Source: an uncultured Chloroflexota bacterium
GTDB taxonomy: Bacteria; Chloroflexota; Chloroflexia; Thermomicrobiales; UBA6265
Assembly: GCA_937901745.1 (NCBI GenBank)
Contig: CALGSZ010000158.1
Location: 1-64,000 of the forward strand
Length of the DNA: 64,000 nt
Direction of reading: 5' to 3'
The notes under the pieces are model-generated. The model was not told the origin of the DNA. It made no database searches and was given only the letters and a program-made list of their open reading frames with translations. The position numbers and the translations under genes are program-made. Shown piece after piece: positions 51,359 through 58,875 of this stretch. How positions within the stretch are numbered: the stretch's first letter is position 1; the number at the start of each line of letters is the position of its first letter.

Positions 51359-52204
51359 TCACTCGCGGGGCGTCGTCCCGGTTTCTAGCCAGCCCGCCTT
51401 GGCCCGCGCCGCCCACCGGCCGCAGTCGTAGCTGACCTGAACGGGCACGCCGAAACACGCCGAGACGAGCTCGCTGGTCAGGACCTCGGTGGCCGGGCCT
51501 GTGGCGATCGCCTCGCCCTGACGCAAGAGTAGGGCGTGGCTGGTCGTAGGGGGCAATTCCTCCAGGTGATGCGAAACCAGCACCGTCGTCAGGTCCGGCT
51601 TGGCGGCCGCCAGGCTCGCCAGCGCGGCGAGCAGCGCCTCTCGCGCAGGCAGATCGAGACCGGTGGCCGGCTCGTCGAGCAGGAGGAGCGGCGGATCGGG
51701 CATCAGCGCGCGAGCGATCAATACCCGCTGCCGCTCGCCTTGCGAGCAGGTCGTGATCTGCCGGCTGGCGAGGTGGTCGCAGCCGAGGATGGTCAGCAGC
51801 TCCCGCGCTCGCTCCCGCTCCGCGTCGCTGATGCGATCCGGGAGCGGCCAGACGGTGCCCGTGGCGCCGGTCAGGACCACGTCCTCGACCGTGAGCCAGT
51901 CGAGCAGCTTGTGCGTCGGGTTGATGACGCCGATTTGCTCGCGCAAATCCCAGAGATTGGATTGACCCAGCCGGTGCCCGAGGACGGTGACCGCGCCGGC
52001 GCTCGGATGGCGGCCGGCTCTGGCCAGGGAGAGAAGGGTGCTCTTCCCGGAGCCGTTCGGCCCGAGCAGCGCCCAGTGCTCGCCAGCCCGCGCGGTCCAG
52101 GTAATGCCGCGCAGGATCGGTGTCCCATCTTCGACCCAGACCTGCACGTCCTCAAAACAGAGCACTGGCGGTCGTCCGTCTTGCGTTACTGTGTCGCCGT
52201 CCAT
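51359..52204 (-). CDS. Orphan ABC ATPase (YlmA/ModF-like, single domain)
   Basis: 281 residues with one ABC domain: LLGPNGSGKSTLLSLARAGR (Walker A), TCSQGERQRVLIARALMPDP (signature, S-Q-G-E-R instead of S-G-G-Q) and LLLLDEPATGLDLPA (Walker B) with SHH as switch His. No permease or binding protein is adjacent, and it lacks the C-terminal TOBE region of MalK-type ATPases, so it is unlikely to energise the CUT1 importers here. Similar stand-alone ATPases (YlmA, ModF types) have unclear roles. It is divergent from the LacI gene at 52319. Confidence 0.88.
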   Translation of the reverse strand: MDGDTVTQDGRPPVLCFEDVQVWVEDGTPILRGITWTARAGEHWALLGPNGSGKSTLLSLARAGRHPSAGAVTVLGHRLGQSNLWDLREQIGVINPTHKLLDWLTVEDVVLTGATGTVWPLPDRISDAERERARELLTILGCDHLASRQITTCSQGERQRVLIARALMPDPPLLLLDEPATGLDLPAREALLAALASLAAAKPDLTTVLVSHHLEELPPTTSHALLLRQGEAIATGPATEVLTSELVSACFGVPVQVSYDCGRWAARAKAGWLETGTTPRE

Positions 52205-52318
52205 CCCGTCCTTTCCATCCGCTCGATGTTGCAGCCGTTACTGCTCGCCGGTACGCCCGGTCGCGGCACGGTGTATAGAATCGCATGAGCGACGGAAATC
52301 TTCGCGAGGGGTCATGCC

Positions 52319-53344
52319 GTGGGTGTCACTATCGAGGACGTAGCCAGGGAAGCGGGAGTGTCGATCGCGACGGTGTCGCGGTTCATCAACGGACAAACCG
52401 TGGCGATCGCGCCCGCAACGCGCGAGCGGCTGCAACGCGCCGTCGATCGGCTCGGCTACGTCCCGAACGCCGCGGCACGGACGCTGAAGACCGGCCGCAC
52501 GCGCCTGATCGGCGTCGCGCTGGCGGACATCGCGCACATGTATTGGAGCGCGATGCTCTCCGGCATCGAGGAGGGGTGCGCCCGACTCGGCTATAGCGTC
52601 GTCATCGGGAGCGCGAGCAATCGCTCCGCCGTTCAAAGCGAGCAGGTGGCGCTCTTCGTCCGGCAGAAAGTGGATGGCCTCTTGCTCAATCCGACCGAGA
52701 TCGACGAGGCCACCGTCTCGCGCTGGGCAGCGTTGCGATGCCCGATTGTCATGCTCGATCGGACGGTGCCCGGCCTGCCATTTCCGCTCGTCGCGGTGGA
52801 TAACGCTTACGGCGCGCGGCTCGCGGTCGAGTATCTGCTCTCGCTTGGCCACCGTCGGATCGCCTTTATCACCTGGCCAGTGGCGAATTTCAGCAACCGG
52901 CAGGAGCGCCTGGATGGCTACCGGGAGGCGCTTACCGAGGCCGGGTTGCCGGTGGATCCCGCGCTCATCCGCGTCGCTGAGGAGTCGTGGGATGACGGAG
53001 TCCGCCAGACCGTCGCGCTCTTCAGCCAGCCGAACAGGCCGACTGCCGTCTTCTCGGCAAACATGGAGCTGAATCTGCAGGTCTTGGCGGGCCTCAAGCA
53101 GCTTGGCCTGCGCATTCCAGACGATGTCTCCGTCGTCGGATTCGACGACTCGCCGTGGGACCCGCTGCTCGATCCGCCGTTGACGACGATCGCGACGCCG
53201 CCTCGACGCCTGGGGATGCTGGCGGCGCTACGCCTGTGTCGCGCCGCCGAGCGGGGCGACCATCTCTCGCAACGGGAGAGCCGGCTCAAGCCGCACCTGA
53301 TCGTCCGGCGCTCAGCCGCGCCTGCACCGCACTCGGAGAGCTAA
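52319..53344 (+). CDS. LacI-family transcriptional regulator
   Basis: 341 residues from a GTG start (AGGGG upstream). The helix-turn-helix is VTIEDVAREAGVSIATVSRF with INGQTVAIAPATRERLQRAV, then the hinge YVPNAAARTLKTGRTRLIGV. The effector domain includes LADIAHMYWSAMLSGIEEGC, VDGLLLNPTEIDEATVSRW and VSVVGFDDSPWDPLLDPPLT. A TAGAAT -10-like hexamer lies at 52276-52281. No sugar genes are adjacent, so its targets lie elsewhere; the palindrome at 41430 is one candidate. Confidence 0.92.
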   Translation: MGVTIEDVAREAGVSIATVSRFINGQTVAIAPATRERLQRAVDRLGYVPNAAARTLKTGRTRLIGVALADIAHMYWSAMLSGIEEGCARLGYSVVIGSASNRSAVQSEQVALFVRQKVDGLLLNPTEIDEATVSRWAALRCPIVMLDRTVPGLPFPLVAVDNAYGARLAVEYLLSLGHRRIAFITWPVANFSNRQERLDGYREALTEAGLPVDPALIRVAEESWDDGVRQTVALFSQPNRPTAVFSANMELNLQVLAGLKQLGLRIPDDVSVVGFDDSPWDPLLDPPLTTIATPPRRLGMLAALRLCRAAERGDHLSQRESRLKPHLIVRRSAAPAPHSES

Positions 53345-53398
53345 CGCCGGCCCGGACGCGGGCGGGCGGTACAATGGCAGCGGAGGTCCTGCCGCGCC

Positions 53399-54448
53399 AT
53401 GCATCGCCCGCGTCAAATGGATGTTGCACTCGAAACCGGCCCTGGTGAGGGGCGGCGCGCGAGTCCGGCGCCGGTCAACGCGCTGGCCGAGCGCGTGCTC
53501 GAAAACGTCGGCCGCGTCATCGTGGGCAAGCGCGATGTCGCGGAACTCCTGCTTGTCGCGCTGCTTTGCGAGGGGCATGTCCTGATCGAGGATGTGCCCG
53601 GCGTGGGGAAGACGACGCTCGCCCGCGCCGTTGCTCGCTCGATCGGTGGCTCGTTCCGACGCATCCAGTTCACGCCGGACCTCCTGCCGACGGATATCAG
53701 TGGGTTGACGTACTTCGACCAGCGGGCGAGCGAGTTTCGGTTCCGTCCCGGTCCGCTCTTCGCCAACGTTGTCCTAGCGGACGAGATCAACCGCGCCACG
53801 CCTCGCACACAGTCGGCGCTGCTGGAGGCGATGGAGGAGCGGACGGTGACCGTCGAGGGCGAGACGATGCCGTTGCCACGGCCGTTCCTCGTCCTTGCGA
53901 CGGAAAATCCGATCGAGCTTGAGGGCACCTTCCCGTTGCCTGAGGCGCAGCTCGACCGCTTTCTTCTCCGGCTCGCCGTCGGCTATCCCTCTCATGAGGA
54001 GGAGGATGAGCTGCTGGCGCGGCAGGGCGAGGCGCCGGAGGTCGCCGATTTGCCCGCGGTCACGACACCCGACGAGGTTCTGGCCGCGGCGGAGGCGGCG
54101 CGCGCCGTCTACGTCAGTCCGGAGATTCGCCACTATCTAACGACGATCGTCCGCGCGACGCGGACACACGAGGCCGTCGCGCTCGGCGGCAGCCCGCGGG
54201 CATCGCTCGCGCTCTTCCGCGCCGCGCAGGCATTCGCCGCGATCCGGGGGCGGGAAGCGGTCCTGCCGGACGACATCAAGGCGCTGGTCGAGCCGGTGCT
54301 CGGTCACCGCCTGATCCTCTCTCCGGAGGCGCGGCTGCGCGGCCGACAGGTGCCGGCGGTGCTGGCCGAAATCATCGCGGAGACGCCGGTCCCGGTCGAG
54401 GGAGACGCCGGTCTGCCGGCCGGCGCCGACGAGCGTGTGCCCCGCTGA
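53399..54448 (+). CDS. MoxR-family AAA+ ATPase
   Basis: 349 residues. Walker A is LIEDVPGVGKTTLARAVARS and Walker B VVLADEINRATPRTQSALLE, with sensor-1 LVLATENPIELEGTFPLPEA and the family's QLDRFLLRLAVGYP. The C-terminal lid contains ALGGSPRASLALFRAAQAFA. MoxR ATPases act as chaperones that remodel or activate partner complexes, usually together with DUF58/VWA proteins. The next gene encodes such a DUF58 protein two bases downstream. ATG 53399 is used; an internal ATG at 53417 is possible. Confidence 0.93.
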   Translation: MHRPRQMDVALETGPGEGRRASPAPVNALAERVLENVGRVIVGKRDVAELLLVALLCEGHVLIEDVPGVGKTTLARAVARSIGGSFRRIQFTPDLLPTDISGLTYFDQRASEFRFRPGPLFANVVLADEINRATPRTQSALLEAMEERTVTVEGETMPLPRPFLVLATENPIELEGTFPLPEAQLDRFLLRLAVGYPSHEEEDELLARQGEAPEVADLPAVTTPDEVLAAAEAARAVYVSPEIRHYLTTIVRATRTHEAVALGGSPRASLALFRAAQAFAAIRGREAVLPDDIKALVEPVLGHRLILSPEARLRGRQVPAVLAEIIAETPVPVEGDAGLPAGADERVPR

Positions 54449-54450
54449 CG

Positions 54451-55746
54451 ATGCGCGCGCGAGCAGCCGCCCCGAGCCAGCCAGAGCCCAGCGACGCCCA
54501 GGGGACGGAGCGGAGCCTCTTCTTCAGCCGGGTCTGGATCGGCGGGGCGGTCGTCGTCCTCCTCATCGGCCTGCTGGCGAGCCAGCCCGCGCTCAGCTTG
54601 CTCGCGCTCCTGGTCCTGGCGACCGCTGGACTCGCGGCTGGCTGGAACCGGCTGGCCCTCCGCCGGGTTGAGTATCGCCGCGAGCTCTTCGCCGATCGTG
54701 CCTTTCCGGACGATGTCGTCACGCTGACGATCACGGTCGTCAATCGCAAGGCGTTGCCGTTGCCGGGACTCTCGATCGAGGACGAGCTAGACGCCGCGCT
54801 TCAGCCGATCGACCGGGAGACGACGCTGAGCGGGACAAGCGGACGCCGCATTCTGCGCATCGTCACCAGCGTGCGGGCGCACGAGGCGGTCACCTGGCGC
54901 ATCCCGCTGCGCTGCACGGCGCGGGGCGTGCACGCGATCGGTCCGGCGACGCTGCGGGCGGGCGACCCATTCGGCTTTTTCTCGACTCGCCGCACGGCGC
55001 CGGGAGAGACGAGCGTGCTCGTCTACCCACGAGTCTCTCCGCTGGCTGAGCTCGGCTTTCCGCCGCGCGCGCCGCTGGGCACGGCTCGACTGCCGCGCCA
55101 GCTTCTGACTGACCCGACGCGGGTGATCGGCGTCCGCGACTATCAACCGGACGATCCGTTCCGGCTCATCCATTGGAAGGCGACTGCCCGGCTTGGGACG
55201 CTCCAGGTGCGGATCACCGAGCCAGTCACGACTCGACAGCTAGCCATCTTCCTCAATCTCGATACCTTCGAGCGGTATTGGGAAGGGTTGGATGTCGCCA
55301 CTGCCGAGTGGGCGATCGAAGTCGCCGCCGCGATTGCGAAGCATGCCATCGAGGAGCGCGACGCCGTCGGGATCTACGCCAACGGCATTGTTGCCGGCTC
55401 CGACCAGCCACTGCGGGTGCCGCCGAGCCGCAGCGCCACCCAACTCCAGAAGCTGATGGAGGGATTGGCCAGGATCTCGCCATACTCGACGGTCGCGTTC
55501 GCGCGGATCCTGGCGGCGGAGATGCCGCGGCTGCCGTGGGGAAGTACGATCGTCGTCGTGACGTCGCTGGTGCCGGAGAGTCTGATCGCGCAGCTATCCG
55601 CGCTGCTCGCCGCCGGTCACCAGGTGGTGCTGGTCACACTCGGGGAGCCCGACGTGCCGATGCTCCAAGGTCTGATCCTGCACCGTATCCCACTCGATGG
55701 CGCCGCTGCCAGTGACGTGGCCGTCGCGACGCAAGGAGCGGTATAA
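54451..55746 (+). CDS. DUF58 domain membrane protein (MoxR partner)
   Basis: 431 residues. Two close membrane segments at the N-terminus (AVVVLLIGLLASQPALSLLA and LLVLATAGLAAGWNRLAL) are followed by a beta domain and the DUF58 signature IGVRDYQPDDPFRLIHWKAT with ARLGTLQVR. The C-terminal part has a von Willebrand factor A-like arrangement (LAIFLNLDTF, IVVVTSLVPESL). It starts two bases after the MoxR stop, forming the common MoxR-DUF58 pair. The complex is thought to act at the membrane or envelope; its target here is unknown. Confidence 0.9.
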   Translation: MRARAAAPSQPEPSDAQGTERSLFFSRVWIGGAVVVLLIGLLASQPALSLLALLVLATAGLAAGWNRLALRRVEYRRELFADRAFPDDVVTLTITVVNRKALPLPGLSIEDELDAALQPIDRETTLSGTSGRRILRIVTSVRAHEAVTWRIPLRCTARGVHAIGPATLRAGDPFGFFSTRRTAPGETSVLVYPRVSPLAELGFPPRAPLGTARLPRQLLTDPTRVIGVRDYQPDDPFRLIHWKATARLGTLQVRITEPVTTRQLAIFLNLDTFERYWEGLDVATAEWAIEVAAAIAKHAIEERDAVGIYANGIVAGSDQPLRVPPSRSATQLQKLMEGLARISPYSTVAFARILAAEMPRLPWGSTIVVVTSLVPESLIAQLSALLAAGHQVVLVTLGEPDVPMLQGLILHRIPLDGAAASDVAVATQGAV

Positions 55747-55751
55747 CGCTG

Positions 55752-57263
55752 GTGGCGCCGCCGCGTGGCGCCATCGAGCAACGTGAGATGACCGTGCCCT
55801 CCACCGTACCCGCCACTCACTCCCCAGAACGATCCTCCCGCCTGCCGCGCGTGGATTGGCGCGGCGAGCTAGTGGTTGCCGCGCTGGCGACGGCTGAGTC
55901 GGCGGCGCTCTGGATGGTGCTCGATCTCGTCGCGCGGGCGGGCGATGCCCCCGGCGTCCCGGGTTGGGCGATCGGGTTGCTGGTGGTGGCGGCGGCGCTT
56001 CTGCCGCGCTGGCTCGAAGCGGCGGGGTTGTGGGACCGGGGATACGCGGCGGGGACCGTGCTGGCCATCGCCGTGACGACGCTCGTCGCGATCAAGGCTG
56101 CCTGCTTCCCGCAAATGTCTTGGCTCGACGCGGACTGGATGCGTGACACCTTCGCCGCCTTGGGTTGGCAACCGTCCAGCGCGGAGGTGTCAGTCTGGCT
56201 GATCGTCGTCGTGTCGGCGTACGCGTGGTGGCGTGGACGGACACGCGCCGAGCCGGGGCCGGAGACGGCGCTGACGATGTTGCGGGTCGGGACCGCCGTT
56301 GTGCTCGTCGGGGCGCTGGCGCATGCCGTCGCGGCCGGGAGGGCGACGACGCTCGGTGAGAGCGCCGCGGTGCTGGTTTTCTTCGCCAGCGCGCTCGGCG
56401 CACTTGCCGTAGCCCGACTTCGGCCGGACGGCACGCGCAGCGGCCAGGCATTGGGGCCGCGCTGGCTCGGCGCTCAACTTGTGCCGGTTATCGCGGTGAT
56501 CATAGCGGCGGTCGGCGTCGCGGCGATCCTCTCGCCCGGAATCATTGATGCCGTGCTGTGGCTCCTCGCGCCGGCCGTTTGGGCGCTGTCCGTCATCTTC
56601 CGCCTGTTCGTCGTGGTGGTGGCGATCATCGCGTTCATCATTGTCTCACCGATCCTTTGGCTCCTCTCTCGGACCTCGTTCGAGCCGGGAGGGATTCGCT
56701 GGCGCAACTCTCTAGGCGATCCGGGGGCGTGGGTGCAGCAGACGGCGGAGCGCGCGGCCGAGCTACCGCCGGCGATTCGATACGTGGCGGCCGCGGCGAT
56801 TCTGCTGATCCTCTTCAGTGGGGCGGCGCGGCTCGTACTGCGACGCCGGCGGCCGGCTCAGTCCGGGGCGGAGGAGGAGCGAGTCTCGGTCCGGGATGAG
56901 CGAGGTTTGGTCGCGCTCGCGCTCGATCTTCTACGGCGGGCTCGCCAGTCGCGGTCGAGCGTGGCCGATCCACTCGCCGGGCTGCGCGGCGATCCACGTT
57001 GGCGGTACACCGTCGCTATCCGCGAGGCCTACGCCGCGTTTCTGCGCTGGAGCCAGTCGCTGGGCGTTCCCCGACCGCCCGGCCGAACGCCGAGTGAGCA
57101 TGCGGACCGCCTCGCCGAACGTCTCCAGCGAGAGGACGCGCGTTCGGCCCTCGACGCCCTGACCGCGGGCTATAACCGGGCGCGTTACGGCGCGGCGCCC
57201 GCTTCGGCGAAAGACGCCAACCAAGTGCTGTCCGCGTGGGCGCGGTTGCGGCAGGGAGAGTGA
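55752..57263 (+). CDS. Membrane protein with C-terminal DUF4129 domain
   Basis: 503 residues. Several hydrophobic segments occupy residues 35-375 (for example IGLLVVAAALLPRWLEAAGL, VVLVGALAHAVAAGRATTLG, LVPVIAVIIAAVGVAAILSP, VVVVAIIAFIIVSPILWLLS). A last segment (YVAAAAILLILFSGAARLVL) precedes a cytoplasmic or external DUF4129 domain with YTVAIREAYAAFLRWSQSLG, RTPSEHADRLAERL and YNRARYGAAPASA. DUF4129 is frequently the end of transglutaminase-like proteins in MoxR-DUF58 operons; here the transglutaminase core is absent. GTG 55752 is used, an ATG at 55788 is possible. Confidence 0.85.
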   Translation: MAPPRGAIEQREMTVPSTVPATHSPERSSRLPRVDWRGELVVAALATAESAALWMVLDLVARAGDAPGVPGWAIGLLVVAAALLPRWLEAAGLWDRGYAAGTVLAIAVTTLVAIKAACFPQMSWLDADWMRDTFAALGWQPSSAEVSVWLIVVVSAYAWWRGRTRAEPGPETALTMLRVGTAVVLVGALAHAVAAGRATTLGESAAVLVFFASALGALAVARLRPDGTRSGQALGPRWLGAQLVPVIAVIIAAVGVAAILSPGIIDAVLWLLAPAVWALSVIFRLFVVVVAIIAFIIVSPILWLLSRTSFEPGGIRWRNSLGDPGAWVQQTAERAAELPPAIRYVAAAAILLILFSGAARLVLRRRRPAQSGAEEERVSVRDERGLVALALDLLRRARQSRSSVADPLAGLRGDPRWRYTVAIREAYAAFLRWSQSLGVPRPPGRTPSEHADRLAERLQREDARSALDALTAGYNRARYGAAPASAKDANQVLSAWARLRQGE

Positions 57264-57266
57264 GAG

Positions 57267-58454
57267 ATGGCTCCATCGCCGCCAGACGCGCCGCTCGGCC
57301 TGTATATCCACATTCCCTTCTGCGCGCACATCTGCCCGTATTGCGACTTCAACACCTACGCGGGGCAGGAGTCGCTCATCCCCCGGTATGTCGCTGCCGT
57401 GGAGCGCGATATCGAGCGGCAAGGAACGGAGCTAGGAGGGCGAGCGGCCGCGACCATCTTCTTCGGGGGCGGCACGCCGTCGCTGCTGCCGCCGGAAGCG
57501 ATCACGCGGCTCGTGCGGGCGTGTCGCGCGGCGTTCGACCTGAGCCCAGACGCCGAGATCACGCTGGAAGCAAACCCGAACAGCCTGGATCAAGCTTACC
57601 TGGCTGGACTGCGAGAGGCGGGCGTCAACCGGCTGAGCATCGGCGTGCAGACGTTGCACCGGCGCGGGTTGCGCGTACTTGGCCGGATGCACGAGGCAGC
57701 CGACGCCGAAGCGGCATTCCGCGCGGCTCGGCAGGCGGGGTTCGACAATGTCAGCCTCGATCTCATCTTCGGCTGGCCGGGGCAGACGCTGGCCGGGTGG
57801 GAAGAGGATCTCGAGCGAGTCCTCGCCTGGGAGCCGGATCACCTCTCGCTCTACAGCCTGATCATCGAGCCTGGGACGCCGATGGCCGACGCGGTCTCAC
57901 GCGGTATCCTGCATCCGGCGACCGACGACGAAGCGGCTGACATGTACGAGGCCGCGATCGCGATGCTAGAGCGGGCTGGTTGGGTGCACTACGAGGTTGC
58001 CAATTGGGCGCGGCGATCGCCGGCGGATGTGACTTCGGGATCGTTGCCGGAGCGAGCCTCCCGCCACAACGTCATCTACTGGCGGAACGGCGAGTACGCC
58101 GCGTTCGGCGCTGGCGCGCACGCGCGGATCGGCGACCGGCGGATGATGAGCCACCTCCTGCCTGCCAGGTACATCGAGGCGATCGAGACCGAGCAATCGC
58201 CCATCTCGAACGAAGAGCGCCTGACGCCGGAGATCGCGATGGGTGAGACGATGATGCTCGGTCTGCGCCTGCTATGTGAAGGCGTGGACGATTCCGCCTT
58301 TCGGGTACGGCACGGCGTCGGATTGTTAGAGCGGTTCGGCTCGACAATCGCCGAGCTAGAACGACTCGGCCTGCTGCAGCGCGAGGATGGGCGCGTACGG
58401 CTGACGCATCGTGGCCTGATGGTCGCGAACGATGTCTGCGCCCGGTTCCTCTAG
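57267..58454 (+). CDS. hemW: Radical SAM heme chaperone/coproporphyrinogen-type HemW
   Basis: 395 residues beginning three bases after the preceding stop. YIHIPFCAHICPYCDFNTYA supplies the C-x3-C-x2-C iron-sulfur motif with the P-Y-C-D-F of HemW/HemN-like proteins. Other landmarks are TIFFGGGTPSLLPPEAITRL, LEANPNSLDQAYLAGLREAG, VNRLSIGVQTLHRRGLRVLG, RASRHNVIYWRNGEYAAFGA and the C-terminal winged domain DDSAFRVRHGVGLLERFG. HemW is now regarded as a heme carrier rather than a coproporphyrinogen dehydrogenase, and it lacks the extra Cys of HemN (C-x-C after the motif). Position at the end of the MoxR run may be incidental. Confidence 0.92.
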   Translation: MAPSPPDAPLGLYIHIPFCAHICPYCDFNTYAGQESLIPRYVAAVERDIERQGTELGGRAAATIFFGGGTPSLLPPEAITRLVRACRAAFDLSPDAEITLEANPNSLDQAYLAGLREAGVNRLSIGVQTLHRRGLRVLGRMHEAADAEAAFRAARQAGFDNVSLDLIFGWPGQTLAGWEEDLERVLAWEPDHLSLYSLIIEPGTPMADAVSRGILHPATDDEAADMYEAAIAMLERAGWVHYEVANWARRSPADVTSGSLPERASRHNVIYWRNGEYAAFGAGAHARIGDRRMMSHLLPARYIEAIETEQSPISNEERLTPEIAMGETMMLGLRLLCEGVDDSAFRVRHGVGLLERFGSTIAELERLGLLQREDGRVRLTHRGLMVANDVCARFL

Positions 58455-58875
58455 TCGCCTGACTGGCAGGCCGATTCCGTCCCACCTCCCCTCAACGGAC
58501 GCCCCTTCTTACGCTTCGGGAAATATTCGGTAGAATTTCCGTCACGTGGCGGGAAGCTTCGATCTACCATCGTCCTTGGCTTGTTCCCCTCAATCGGCTA
58601 GTTGCTATACGGCGCGTGGCGGCGATGCCACGTACGATGGGCGCGGAACAAGGCGAGTGTGAGAGCGCCAGGACGGCCCATGTGCGGGGAGCGAAGGACT
58701 GACCTGGGGCGCTTGCCGAGCGCGGCGTTGCCCTGCTGGCGGGCATGAAGCTGCCGCGCGGCACCTGTCGAAAACGCGGTCGTACATCGGGAATAGACGA
58801 CAAGGGGCAGTGTCCGGAGGACCGCTCCTGGATGCTCCGCTGACCGCTTCGCTCGATTCGGGAAGGAGGCTGCCG
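58455..58875. other. 421-base intergenic region before the RelE-helicase gene
   Basis: No convincing gene: the minus-strand frame around 58564-58803 gives an Arg/Ser/Pro-rich translation without domain character. The region holds a TAGAAT -10-like hexamer inside an inverted repeat (58519-58540) and then about 330 bases to the helicase start, so either a long leader or another promoter is present. Confidence 0.45.
58519..58540 (+). promoter_or_regulatory. Inverted repeat overlapping a -10-like hexamer
   Basis: GGAAAT (58519-58524) and ATTTCC (58535-58540) are perfect inverted arms ten bases apart. TAGAAT (58531-58536) overlaps the right arm. No good -35 hexamer is found at 16-18 bases. It may be an operator over a promoter or a coincidental small hairpin. 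Confidence 0.35.

Noticed and set aside
51359..52204. Missing ATPase of the CUT1 importers
   Set aside because: The protein lacks the C-terminal TOBE region of MalK-type ATPases and its signature and length fit the YlmA/ModF type instead.
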